Source: Lucinisca nassula (lineage: Eukaryota > Mollusca > Bivalvia > Lucinida > Lucinidae). Taken from it: a stretch of 64,000 nucleotides of DNA. The position numbers were made by a program, and so were the translations under genes. Positions 11,638 through 21,604 of the stretch are shown here, piece by piece; position 1 is the first letter of the stretch, and each line of letters opens with the position of its first letter. The DNA is taken from assembly GCA_963580285.1 (NCBI GenBank), contig CAUZLF010000690.1, forward strand, positions 310,001 to 374,000, written 5' to 3'. The notes beneath the pieces are model-generated. The model was not told the DNA's origin. It saw only the letters and a list, made by a program, of their open reading frames with translations, and did no database searches.

Positions 11638-11922
11638 GAGTAGTAGCAGTAGAAGATAAAATAAATGTAGTAGCAGCAGTAGTAGAAGTAGTTCTAGTAG
11701 TAGAAATAGTGGTAATAGTAGTAGTATTAGTAATAGAAGCAGTAGCCGTAGTAGCAGAAATAGTAGTAGTAGTTGTAGTAGTAGGAGTAGTAGTAGAAAT
11801 AGAAGTTCAAGTGGTTGTTGTAGTTGTTGTTGCTGTAGAAGAAGTAGTTACTGTAGTAGTAGTACTAGAAGTTGTAGTATTTGTAGCAGTTGTTGTTGTA
11901 ATAATAGAAATAGTAGTAGCTA

Positions 11923-13053
11923 TTGTACGTTCCTGTAGATCCATCTTATGTTATTGATTCGAATATGGTATGTCGAAATAGTGAAGACTCAAAGACCGAT
12001 GACAGAGGTAAGCAATTAATAGATTTATGCATTGCTTCACAATTACGGATCCTAAATGGAAGAACTCTTGGCGATTTTTTCGGTAAATTTACTTGCCAAA
12101 AACCTACAGGAGCAAGTGTAGTTGATTATTTTATTGCATCTGAAGAACTCTTGAAAGATGTCATATATTTCCATGTGCATCCCTTTTTACCAGTATTTTC
12201 AGATTGTCACAGTAAGATATCTGTTTCCTTGAAAGCTTCCTATGTAAGGGAGAATATTTCAGAGAATAGTTTTTAAATGCCCAATGGTTTTAAATGGAAT
12301 AAATTGTCATCAGAAAAATTTCAGAAAGCTCTTCAAAATAAAGAGGTGTTGAATAAAATTAATTCTTTTATGGACCACCAATATGATACGTTGGACTCAG
12401 GCATCGGACAGGCTTGTTGTAATTTCGAAGACATTGTTTTGGCTGCTGCTAAAAGTTGTCTATCCGTAAAATCCTCAAATAAGTCAAAAAAGAAAGGCAG
12501 TAAATGGTATGATGAGGAATTATATATTAAAAGAAGAGCAGTTAATGTGAAAGCGAAATTGATGTTCAAAAACCCTTTCAACACTTCTTTTCGTAATTCA
12601 TACTTTAAACAGTATAGAGAATATAGGAAGCTTGTTAAATACAAAAAGAAAAAAAAATACAAAAAAATATGCTTGCAAAATTAGATGAATTAGAATGTAA
12701 TGACCCAAAGGCATACTGGAATATAGTTAATAATCTAAAAAAGGAAAATGAGTCATCTATGGGACCAGAAACTTGTATTGATGCAAATACATGGCACACA
12801 CATTTTCAAAAGCTAAGTTCTAATAACAGTAAATTTCAAGACAGATTAGATTCTCTGAATCAAATTTTGTTGAATAAAGATCACCCCCGGACATTCAATT
12901 TGCTGGACGCGGTTATAAAGGACAAGGAAATAATAAACGCTATTAGTAAACTTAAGAGTAATAAGGCTGCTGGATTAGATAGTATAAGGAGTGAAATGTT
13001 AAAATCAGGTGCTATGACTCTTCTCCCATGCTTAAACAAGCTTTTCAATTTAA
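11923..13053 (+). pseudogene. Second LINE fragment: end of endonuclease, linker and start of RT
   Basis: The first part (to 12273) resembles the C-terminal half of a LINE endonuclease (LIDLCIASQLRILNGRT, GASVVDYF, then SDCHSKIS in place of the usual SDH). A TAA at 12274-12276 interrupts the frame. Coding resumes to about 12670, where an A-rich tract causes a frameshift. The last part reaches the RT finger region (SNKAAGLDSIRSEMLKSG). The fragment ends exactly where the right inverted repeat starts, so its 3' part is absent. It differs from the I-group LINE around it and resembles the jockey/CR1 side of LINEs. No activity is expected. Confidence 0.75.
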
Positions 13054-13284
13054 TTAGAAGTGTACCCGCAAATATAGAGGTGTACCCGTAAAATGCAGGC
13101 GTACTTGTAAAATGTAGGTAGACCGCTACATGCGGGTGTACCTGCAAATTTACGGGTACACCCGCATTTTAAATAGGAGTGTACCTGCAAATTTAAGGGT
13201 GTACCCGCAATTTACGGGTGTACCCGTATATCTAAAATGCGGGTAGACCGGTATCGGTCATTTTGACCCTTTTGGTACACCATA
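13054..13284 (-). repeat. Right terminal inverted repeat of the 11.8-kb element
   Basis: It is the reverse complement of 1500-1730, same length, with only scattered differences. The outer end reads GGTACACCATA, followed by the TAGTTT duplication. Confidence 0.85.
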
Positions 13285-13290
13285 TAGTTT
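13285..13290 (+). repeat. Right target-site duplication TAGTTT
   Basis: Pairs with 1494-1499. The LINE ORF1 frame continues immediately after it (FEAKKMFENK). Confidence 0.8.
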
Positions 13291-13729
13291 GAAGCCAAAA
13301 AATGTTCGAAAATAAACCAGAATTTACCTTTTCGCAAATCCTTCAATCTGCAGCTCCAAAACCAGAAAAGAAAGGAGTAGCGTGCCAATGGGATAAAAAT
13401 GGCGGCAAAATCACGGAAAGTTCAAAATTATTATTCCAAGAATTAAAAAAAAAAGCTTGTCCATTCTTCTCAAACTGCTTCAACATCATCATCTTCTCAG
13501 TCTTCTGCATCTAGCAAATCACAATCTTCTGCTTCTGTAAAACCGGGATCATCATCTCAACACTCGGGAAAACCCAGTTCACACTCGGGACACACGCCAA
13601 GACCATCATCACGAACAAGGGATAAAGAATAAAAAAGAATCGCCAAAGCCACCCCAAAGCAAAACTTCTATCAAAATGGCAAATCGCTATGGGGATCTTG
13701 ATCCAGATCAACAAATGGAAAGTGAGTAA
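13285..13729 (+). pseudogene. LINE ORF1, 3' part
   Basis: Continues the protein begun at 722: FSQILQSAAPKPEKKG, then after a frameshift in the A-run near 13450 a Ser/Gln-rich tail, then MANRYGDLDPDQQMESE and a TAA at 13727-13729. Low-complexity serine-rich C-termini are usual in ORF1 proteins of this type. A further frameshift lies near 13632. Read together with 722-1493 it gives one broken ORF1. Confidence 0.75.
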
Positions 13730-13753
13730 CCTAATTAATCTCTTCATTTTATC

Positions 13754-14670
13754 ATGGATAACAAAAAACAAAATAAAATAATGCAGTGGAATTGTCGAGG
13801 AATTAAAGCAAATTACAATGAAATATTATTACTTATATCGTTATTTTCTCCCCAAATATTATGTATTCAGGAAACTAAATTAAAACAGTCTGACATTATA
13901 AACATTACTAATTATTCGGCTTACCATTATATCCACAATGATGGCTTAAAAGCCTCGGGTGGAACTTCCATCTTGGTATAATCAGATACTCCTCATAGCT
14001 CAATCGATCTTGCTACAAATTTACAAGCAAAAGCTATAAGTCTCCATGTCTAAACTATTACTGTTTGCTCTGTCTACGTACCGCCTCAATCCCATCTAGA
14101 TCAGAATGATCTAAAAAACTTAATCCTTCAACTTCCTCGCCCTTTTATACTAATAGGCGATTTTAATGGACACAACCAACTTTGGGGTTGTTCAGATTTG
14201 AATGATAAAGGTAAAATTATCGAAGACTTTATCACTGAGATTGATTTATGTTTATTAAATTACAATAAACATACGTATTGACATCCAGCTTATGGAACCT
14301 ATTCCTCCATTGATTTATCCATATGTCATCCATCACTTTATTTAGATTATGAATGGTCGGTTCATGATGAACTCAATGGGAGCGATCATTTTCCTATCAT
14401 TATTAATGAAATTGAACCAGCAAATGACGTTTCTTTACCAAGATGGAATTTAAAAAAAGCCTATTGGGAGGAATTAAAAACACTTTGTGAAGATTAATTA
14501 CAATTTGAGAATTTTACAAATGAAATGGATCCAATCATGTCTTTTTCAGAATCACTTTTAGAAATATCTCACGAGTGTAGTCCTAAATCCTCGACAAATC
14601 CAAAGAAAAATAGGCCTTGGTTCAATGAGGATTGTAAAGAAGCTATTAAAAAACGTAAAATAGCTTGAAG
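13754..14670 (+). pseudogene. LINE ORF2 endonuclease domain, broken
   Basis: The ATG at 13754 starts ORF2. Endonuclease motifs appear in order: MQWNCRGIK, CIQETK, SVYVPP, GDFNGHNQLWG, SSIDLSI and GSDHFPI, which are the metal-binding and catalytic blocks of the apurinic-type nuclease that nicks target DNA for LINE insertion. Stops at about 13979, 14051, 14279 and 14496 interrupt it. All share one frame, so these are point lesions. After SDH comes the linker with PWFNEDCKEAIKKRK. Confidence 0.8.
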
Positions 14671-15069
14671 AACAGACAACCAACCGCAGATAATTTAAAT
14701 ACAACACGAATAATGCGAGATAAAGCTCGACGTACTATAAAAACAGCCAAACGAACATCATTGCAAAAGTACGTCTCCAAAATAAATTCACGAACTCCAA
14801 TGAAGATCAGGAATATTTTGAGAAAAATAAATGGTAAAAATAAAAAAATCACCTTGTACACACATTCAGTCTAACGACACAACATACGAAACTAAAAAGG
14901 AAATGGCAGATAAATTGGGTGAAACTTTTGAACACAACTCTTCATCCGAACATGACAGTAAAAATTCCAAAATATAAAAACAGAGGAAGAACAAAACTTT
15001 CTTATTTTTGAGTCTAAAAATGACGAAAAATATAATCTTCCTTTCACGATAGCTGAACTTTCGGAATCT

Positions 15070-16610
15070 TTGCAAAATGCTAATGATTCAGCTGCTGGTT
15101 CGGATGACATACACTACCAAATTCTGAAACATCTTCCAGAAATTTCTCAGAAATGTCCTCTATACATTTTTAATCTTATATGGGGAAAAGGTACATTTCC
15201 CAAATGTTGGTCGGAAGCTGTTATAGTTCCAATCACAAAACCAAACAAAGATCATACCAATCCAACAAATTATCGGCATATCGCTGTAACAAGTTGTGTT
15301 TGTAAAACTATGGAAAAAAGGATCAATAAGAGACGCGTCTGGTATTTGGAGGCAAATAATTTGATCTCCAGATATCAAACGGGTTTCAGGAAAAATCGTA
15401 GTACTAACGATCAGTTAGTCAGATTAGAAACCTTCATTCGTAATGGTTTCATTAGAAAACAGACTGTTGTAACCATATTCTTTGACTTAGAACAAGCGTA
15501 TGACACCACATGGAAATATGGCATTATGAAAGATCTACATAAAATTGGCCTTCGAGGTCATTTGACAAACTTCATTTCTAACTTTCTTTCTAACAGATCT
15601 TTCAAAGTAAGAGTTGGTCACGCTATGTCTGATAATTACGATCAAGAGCAGGGTGTTCCTCAAGGAAGCATCTTATCACCAACCCCTTTTAATATAAAGA
15701 TCAATAACATCACAATATGTCTTGACAACGATATTGATTGTTCTCTATATGTTGATGACTTTCTCATCTGTTATCGTTCGCAAGAAATGGAAACTATAGA
15801 AAAGAAACTCCAGGAACATTTGAATAAAATAGAAAAATGGGCGACAGAAAATGGTTTCAAATTTTCAAAAACTAAAACTCAGTGTGTCCATTTCTGTCAA
15901 CAACGGAACCTTCATCATGATCATTTTTCAAAAATTTATGGTTCACAAAGTCTTGTGTGTGAAGAGGCGAAATTCGTTGGAGTTGTCTTTGACAAAAACT
16001 GACATTCAAAGCACATATTAAGGCGTTAAAATTAAAATGTTCAAATGCCTTAAATGTTCTGAGGGTCATATCCAGTACGAACTGGGGAGGCGATAGTACA
16101 CTTTTAAACATTTATCGATCACTTATCCGATCCAAATTAGATTATGGTTCCATTGTGTCTGGTTCCGCTCGAAAATCATACTTAAAAAGTTTAGATACTA
16201 TTCATCATCAGGGCTTACGTTTAGCTTCGGGTACATTTCGTACATCGCCGGTTGAAAGTCTATGTTCTGAGGCTTGCGAGCCATCGTTATACATCAGAAG
16301 AGAGAAATTGTCATTACAGTATCTTACCAAACTTGCTGCAGATCCTCAAAATCCTGCTTATAACGATGTATTTTATCCTTTATACAAGCAATTTTATCAA
16401 AACAGACCTCATGCCCTTAAACCGTTTGGTCTTCGAATTGAACCTATCATTAAGGAAGCCGACATAAATGTACATAATATTGCCAAGTATTCTTCCTCTA
16501 AAAATGAACCATGGACTTTAAAGCCTCCTACAGTTCTGCTAGACATTAATCAGAGTGAAAAGTCGGAAACAAACCCTCTTGTTTTTAAAAATTAATTTTT
16601 AGAGATTACC
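15070..16610 (+). pseudogene. LINE ORF2 reverse transcriptase and connector, broken
   Basis: RT blocks are seen in order: AAGSDDIHYQILK, PITKPNKDHTNPTNYR, YQTGFRKNRSTNDQL, TIFFDLEQAYDTTW (first catalytic Asp), GVPQGSILSPTPFN, CSLYVDDF (catalytic YVDD) and a thumb-like stretch to 16008. After a stop (TGA, about 16000) the same frame or a neighbour continues through LDYGSIVSGSARKSYLK and ASGTFRTSPVESLC, features of I/jockey connectors. This enzyme would copy LINE RNA at the nicked target. The 310-residue open stretch is the best-preserved part of this copy. Region 14671-15069 is the frameshifted linker. Confidence 0.85.
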
Positions 16611-16614
16611 TCTA

Positions 16615-16830
16615 AATATCACGATTATATGTCCTTTTATACAGACGGGTCTTAACAAGATGACAATGTAGCATGCTCGGCCACAAACAGATACGAAGCA
16701 TTTAATGTTCGTTTACCAGATAAATGCTCAATACTTTCTGCTGAAGCTACTGTTATTAACGTTGCTATCTTATCTATAAGAGATACAAACTATGAAAAAT
16801 TCATTATATTCTCCAATTCTCTTTCAGTTT
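16615..16830 (+). pseudogene. Truncated RNase H domain of the I-group LINE
   Basis: SFYTDGS is the first RNase H block, followed by a stop, then CSILSAEATVINVAIL and FIIFSNSLSVF, matching the E and D blocks (the expected second Asp reads Asn). The sequence changes abruptly to GC-rich DNA at about 16831, so the last block and the 3' UTR are missing. Confidence 0.7.
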
Positions 16831-17040
16831 TTGCCCCGCGCCAGCCCGGGGGTAGAAATATGGCGGCTGCCTTCGGGAGTGTGGCAGAGTGGCAAGACCC
16901 CACCGAAAACAGTCCCCTTGCCGAGACCACCCGGTGCCTCGAAATAGGTGGCTGCCTTCAGCTTCTGTGGCAGTTGGGTAAAAGCCTCCAACATACGGAA
17001 CATACAGCTCCTAAATACTTATAATTGCCAAAACTTTAAA
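16831..17040. other. GC-rich unidentified segment
   Basis: It starts GCCCCGCGCCAGCCCGGG and is clearly richer in G+C than its surroundings. No frame or family was recognised. From about 16990 it passes into the conserved left flank of the satellite (AGCTCCTAAATACTTATAATTG), shared with 35700. Confidence 0.4.
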
Positions 17041-17777
17041 TGTATTCGTCTCTGAAACCACGCGATCCACAGTTTATATATTTATTATGAATTTGATCCA
17101 CATACATTCATTATGCAAATCATGTCCATTGGGTTCAAATTGCTACGACTGCCATTACCCTCTCACCCTAAACTAAATACGACGGCAATTACCAATATAA
17201 GCAGCACTTGATACGATTGTCATTACCCTTATACTCTTACCATATTACGACGGCAATTACCAATATATACAGCACTTGATACGATTGTCATTACCCTTTT
17301 ACTCTTCACCTAATACGACGGCAATTACCAATATATACAGAACTTGATGCGATTGTCATAACCCATTGTAATAACGTCAATTACCCATATATACAGAACT
17401 TGATAATTGGTCATTACCCTTACACTCTTAACTTAATACGATGGCAATTACCAATATATATATAGAACTTGATACGATTGTCATAACCCATTGTCATAAC
17501 GTCAATTACCCATATATACAGAACTTGATACATGGTCATTACCCTTATACTCTTAACATAATACGATGGCAATTACCAATATATATAGAACTTGATACGA
17601 TTGTCATTACCCTTCTGCCCGTAACCTAATACGACGGCAATTACCAGTATTTACAGAACTTGATACGATTGTCATTACCTTCCGCTCTTAACTCAATACG
17701 TCGACAATTACCTATATATGCAGAACTTGATACGATTGGCATTACCCTTATACACCTGACCTAATACGACGACAGTT
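17041..17777 (+). repeat. 68-bp satellite array, block A, first part
   Basis: About nine imperfect units of roughly 68 bp with the theme GACGGCAATTACCAATATAT, ACAGAACTTGATACGATTGT and CATTACCCTTATACTCTTAA. The left flank is the same as at 35730-35870. Some units lack segments. The array is interrupted by the element at 17778-19064. Confidence 0.9.
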
Positions 17778-19064
17778 CAATGATTCTTGAAAAAATGACC
17801 CAATTTTGAATATACCCTGTTGCTAATGTTTGTCCCTTCATGGTGGCTAAACAACGCAGTCTATGGGTGTAAGTAAGCCATATAAGCCAAGCGGCATATT
17901 CAGGAACGTACTTCCAATTCTAAAACCAATGCCTTCTCGTACGAATACTGAGTTAGCACCATTAATATACCAGTGGGGTATGCGTTTTTTCCATGTCACA
18001 AGGCATGGTTACATACTGAAGTGCAAATATCTAACCTTTTATTGTTTAGATGGAATGGGATTGCATTTGACGTTCAACGATACGATGCTTAGGAAAAATT
18101 AGCAGAAATTAAAGACTTATTGCATTCAGTGTCTGGACACAATGCCGTAAAAATAGGGTGTCGCTAAAATAGCACTCACCTACCGTAACGGATCTATATC
18201 TGGTAATAGTGTGCAGACAGGAATAATTATCTGCGTATATCTATGTCTTATATCCCACCAAAGGAATGTTCTGATAAATAAACCATTAAGTGTTTGATCT
18301 TCTTTCGAAATAAATATAATATGAAATCTGAAAGTGGATAATTAATTTGTCACGTTTCAGAGCCTCGCCATCGTAACGGTGCTTTCAAAAGGTCAGTGGA
18401 TGGAAAGGAACACTTTAAGCTAATTGCCATACATTTTGCATAAGATTGTACAGACATGGAACATAATATTGACCATTGGTCCAACAACAACGGTTTGGTT
18501 GATAAAAAACAAACTGTCCTCCACCTCCGTAACTACTCTCCTCCGTAACGTCAAAAACTAAGCCGATATAGGAATCCGAACATCTTTGTGTGCATCGGGT
18601 GCTATTTGTGCTAGTAATATCAAATCACTAAAGCAAAACATGGGATTTTGGTCTAGCTACAGACTGTGGGGAGAAATCTATCGATACGGAAGAGATGTTA
18701 CGGAAGGGAGTTAAAATGTTACGGAGGCGAGTAATTTTAGAAGTGAGCGTTATTTATTCAGACAAACAGTAGCCCAACGAAGTGTTGTTTGTTGGCAAAA
18801 GCTATGAGTTTAACTTCATAAATATACCCATTTGGTTAGCATAGGCTGTTGCATGAAACAGACACATGGGCTCACAAATATAAACTCTCCTCCGTAACAG
18901 CATGTTTTACTGTCAAAAACTCAAAAACTATTTAAATGGTGTTGGTAAAAGTTTGGGTCAAATGTTAAAATGTGGCAATAAACCGAAAGAAAGTTGAAAT
19001 TCCATAAGGTTCATTTTTCTACCTTTTTGGTTTCATAATTGGGTCATTTTTTCAAGAATCACTG
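17778..19064. mobile_element. 1.29-kb inverted-terminus DNA transposon inserted in the satellite
   Basis: The ends are inverted copies: CAATGATTCTTGAAAAAATG...on the left, and the complement of CAGTGATTCTTGAAAAAATG on the right, both extending into GACCCAATT. Satellite sequence lies on both sides, so it is an insertion. Inside, CTCCGTAAC or its complement GTTACGGA occurs repeatedly in both orientations (18185, 18374, 18537-18550, 18694-18728, 18890-18900). The only open frame of note (17863-18102, 79 codons) has no motif, so the element looks non-autonomous. The target duplication is unclear because the satellite is divergent. Confidence 0.7.
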
Positions 19065-19913
19065 AGAACTTTACCAATATATACAGAACTTGATACGTTT
19101 TTCAAAACCCTTTTACTCTTAACTTAATATTACGACAATTAACAATAAACACAGAACTTGATACGATTGTCATTACCCTTATACTCTTAACCTAATATGG
19201 CGAGAATTTCCAATAAACACAAACTTGATACGCTTGTCATTACCCTTATACTCTTCGCTATTACGACGGCAATTACCAGTACATAAAGAACTAGACACGA
19301 TTATCATTACCCTTATACTATTTACTTAATACGAAGGCATTGACCAATATATACAGAACTAGATACGATTTTCATTACCCTTATACTCTTCACTTGATAC
19401 GACGCAATTACCAATATATACAGAACTTGATACGATTTTCATTACCCTTATACTATTAACTTAATACGAAGGCAATGACCAATATATACAGAACGTGATA
19501 CCATTTTCATTACCCTTATACTCTTAACTTGATACGAAGGCAATTGCCAATATATACAGAACTTGATACGATTGTCTTTACCCTTATACTCTTAACCTGA
19601 TACGACGGCAATTACCAATATATACAGAACTTGATACGATTTCATTACCCTTATACTTTTAACTTAATACGAAGGCAATTACCAATAAACACAGAACTTG
19701 ATTCGATTGTCATTACCATTTTACTCTTACCTTAATACGACGACAATTACCAATTTATACAGAACTTGATAAGATTATAATTACCCTTACACTGTTATTT
19801 TATTACGACAGCCTTATACTCTTAACTTAATACGACGGCAATTGCAAAGATACACAGAATTTGATACGATTGTCATTACCCTTATACTTGTTACCTACTA
19901 CAACGAAAACTAA
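19065..19913 (+). repeat. 68-bp satellite array, block A, second part
   Basis: About twelve further units with the same theme as 17041-17777, several shortened. It ends at the hairpin MITE at 19914. Confidence 0.9.
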
Positions 19914-20054
19914 GAAATAGATCAGATCTTGCTGTGATTTGTAGAGTAATAAATCACAGTTTGGAGGTCAGTTGTAAAGTAGACAAACCACGAGCGCGAT
20001 CGACAAATTGTGATTTATTACCTAACAAATCACTGGCTAGAGCTGATCTATTTC
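19914..20054. mobile_element. Hairpin MITE at the satellite edge, copy A
   Basis: The ends GAAATAGATCAG and CTGATCTATTTC are inverted, as are TGTGATTTGT and ACAAATCAC further in. This copy has lost part of its right arm compared with 37621-37786. Confidence 0.65.
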
Positions 20055-20474
20055 GATTCTAACACGCTGAAAATTGGCAATAATGCTGTTGTTTCCTTCA
20101 AATTCTCACAACTTCTTGCCATTGTTAAGAAATCCCGCTAAACTTATCGACTGGAACACATGCATTTATATCCTTTCCAACGTTTTCGATGCGAGGATAT
20201 GACGTTTCACCGTCTAACGTTAAGAAAATCTACTAGTGACGTCATAAATTGCAGTTTTCAATGACGTCACTCGTCACGCTATTCTTTGCCGTGATTTGTT
20301 GTAGCATAGAACACAGTTATTTTCCCTTTCCTACATAGGCACGCTGTAAAAGAATTACCCATATGTACAGAACTTGATACGATTGTCAGTCACCTTATAC
20401 TCTTATACTAATACGACGGCAATTACCCATATGTACAGAACTTGATACGATTGTCATTATCCTTAAACTCTTAA
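20055..20474 (+). other. Duplicated non-coding stretch with paired TGACGTCA sites, then satellite units
   Basis: It is paralogous to 37787-37846 plus 40094-40350. Two perfect TGACGTCA palindromes (the CRE core bound by CREB/ATF proteins) lie at 20237-20244 and 20262-20269. In the other block the second is degraded (AGACGTCA). No gene start is near, so regulatory use is unproven. Satellite units resume at about 20345. Confidence 0.5.
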
Positions 20475-20677
20475 CCCTTGTCCTGCTGAGCCCGGATATG
20501 TCTTATCTTTCAAACAATGAAGATCCAGATCAGATGGCTGAAGAAGCCAAGGAGAACAGGATCTTCATTGTTTGTCATTCAGTTTATGAATTTGTCGCAA
20601 TAATTTGCATCAAGTAATCTGATTGGTTGATAATTAGTAGTGGGTGTGGCATATTTAGATATTCAGCAGGACAAGGG
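20475..20677. mobile_element. piggyBac-type MITE with TTAA target duplication
   Basis: The ends are perfect inverted copies, CCCTTGTCCTGCTGA and TCAGCAGGACAAGGG, directly flanked by TTAA at 20471-20474 and 20678-20681. It sits in a satellite unit whose normal form is CTCTTAACCTAATACG, so removal restores the unit. CCC-starting ends and TTAA targets are hallmarks of piggyBac transposons. At 203 bp it cannot encode a transposase. An inner 16-bp inverted pair (20511-20526 and 20559-20574) would form a strong hairpin. Confidence 0.9.
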
Positions 20678-20828
20678 TTAACCTAGTACGACGACAATTA
20701 CGAATATATACATAACTTGATAAGATTGACATTACCCATATAAACAAAGTTCTGTACAATAACTGTTGCAAATGCAACTTTGTACGATTACCAAAAGCCT
20801 TTGTCTCAATTTTCTGCATGAGGTGAGA
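20678..20828 (+). other. End of the satellite array and conserved right flank
   Basis: The last satellite unit ends near 20735. The rest (ATATAAACAAAGTTCTGTAC to TCTCAATTTTCTGCAT) matches 40665-40745 and marks the right edge of the duplicated satellite module. Confidence 0.6.
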
Positions 20829-21036
20829 ATTGCATTAAGTTGGTTGGTTGGTTGATTTGAGGTTTAACGTCCCCGTCAACAATGTAAAGGTCATTTTGGA
20901 GACGTTGCTTCCAATTTTGTGGGACTTTTTCCCGACATTGAGATGAAATGACATCTCAAGCCCTGTCGCCCAATGGAACCAATAGGGTTTATTAGCATGG
21001 ACGGTCCGCCTCGCGCCGCGGTTCCTAGACAGGCTT

Positions 21037-21604
21037 ATCTATTGTAGATGGATTTGTTTCGTGCAAAATTTATGATAAACGCGATGACTTTGATTTTGAG
21101 ATTGTAAATTTTCCTTTTTTGGATGGTGATGTTCCTCGTGCGCCATCCTATGGCGTTTATATTTCGCAATTAATTCGATTTGCTAGAGTGTGTAGTCATG
21201 AAACTGACTTCAACACTCGTAATAAATTATTAAAGGCTAAACTCCTTAATCAGGGTTATCGGTACCATAAACTACGCAAAGCCTTTTCAAAATTTTATAG
21301 ACGCCATTCTGATTTAATTTCAAAATTCAATATTGGACTTAAATCTCTTCTGCAACAAGGTCTATCGGAACCCGAATTTTATGGTGACTTAGTACATAAA
21401 TTCAGAAAAATATATAACCGCAATGACTTCAGCACCCAATTTCGTAAAATCATTCTTCGATATAAAAAGATTGGGTACAACATCGATATTATACGACAGA
21501 CTGTATGCATGGTAGTTAACCAAATCACGGTTGGCAACTTTGCTTCCCTCTTTAATTGCACGCCGGTGGGTCAGGCCTCAGATTCTATGACGGCTCCAAC
21601 GTAA
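21037..21604 (+). pseudogene. Penelope-like reverse transcriptase, C-terminal part
   Basis: The open frame covers the part after the catalytic YLDD block: FVSCKIYDKRDDFDFEIVNF (start), PSYGVYISQLIRFARVC, KLLNQGYRYHKLRKAFSKFY, RRHSDLISKFNIGL and the C-terminal NQITVGNFASLFNCTPVG, with a TAA near 21602. Paralogues at 38740-39870 (minus) and 62600-63546 carry IPMGTNCAP and YLDD blocks. This RT type is widespread in animals and has no linked apurinic endonuclease or gag. I call it Penelope-like because of motif style and the inverted tandem arrangements seen here, not because a GIY-YIG domain is visible. The copy is 5'-truncated. Confidence 0.7.

Larger units (their letters stand above)
3230..11922. 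repeat. 8.7-kb (TAG)n/(CTA)n trinucleotide field with strand switches
   Basis: Most of this interval is imperfect TAG repeats (written AGT/GTA in other registers), with blocks that flip to CTA, for example 6130-6270, 7195-7330, 8890-9240, 9390-9890 and 9995-10200. Pure runs occur at 4330-4395, 4860-4940, 7200-7260, 8050-8110 and 11190-11245. R1 copies and SINEs are embedded. Longer homologies (8161-8460 with 10940-11230, and 5880-6000 with 6610-6750) show duplication of kilobase-scale units. The long open frames rich in Val, Ser, Thr, Leu or Tyr are only repeat translations. Opposed TAG and CTA blocks could fold into large hairpins. Confidence 0.9.
1500..13284. mobile_element. 11.8-kb inverted-repeat-bounded (foldback-type) composite element
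   Basis: The element starts TATGGTGTACCAAAAGG and ends with the reverse complement. The outer 231 bp at each end match at roughly 95 percent by eye, are equal in length, and consist of short GGGTACACCCGTAAATT-like sub-repeats. A 6-bp duplication flanks it. The interior holds a foldback MITE with a SINE in it, an 8.7-kb trinucleotide-repeat field, several SINE-like repeats and a 5'-and-3'-truncated second LINE. No transposase, DNA polymerase or integrase reading frame is seen, so it must have moved in trans or by end-to-end mobilisation of captured DNA. Sub-repeat inverted ends are known from Foldback/Galileo-type transposons. A 6-bp duplication also occurs with Polintons, but no Polinton gene is present. 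Superfamily is left open. Confidence 0.75.
722..16830 (+). mobile_element. Decayed I-group non-LTR retrotransposon (LINE), split by a large insertion
   Basis: In order on the plus strand there are an ORF1 with zinc knuckles (722-1493 and 13285-13729), an apurinic-type endonuclease (13754-14670), a reverse transcriptase (15070-16008), a connector and the start of an RNase H domain with the motif YTDGS (about 16620). An RNase H after the RT is typical of the I superfamily of LINEs. The copy is dead: it has many in-frame stops, frameshifts, an 11.8-kb insertion inside ORF1 and a broken 3' end inside RNase H near 16830. No poly(A) tail or target duplication was found. The order of domains and the 24-nt gap between the ORF1 stop (13727-13729) and the ORF2 start (13754) fit a two-ORF LINE. 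Confidence 0.85.

Noticed and set aside
1500..13284. Polinton/Maverick
   Set aside because: The 6-bp duplication would fit, but no polymerase B, integrase, capsid or ATPase frame is present, and the ends do not begin with the AG usual for Polintons.
17041..20474. CRISPR-like array
   Set aside because: The 68-bp units repeat as a whole with no unique spacers, in a eukaryotic context.
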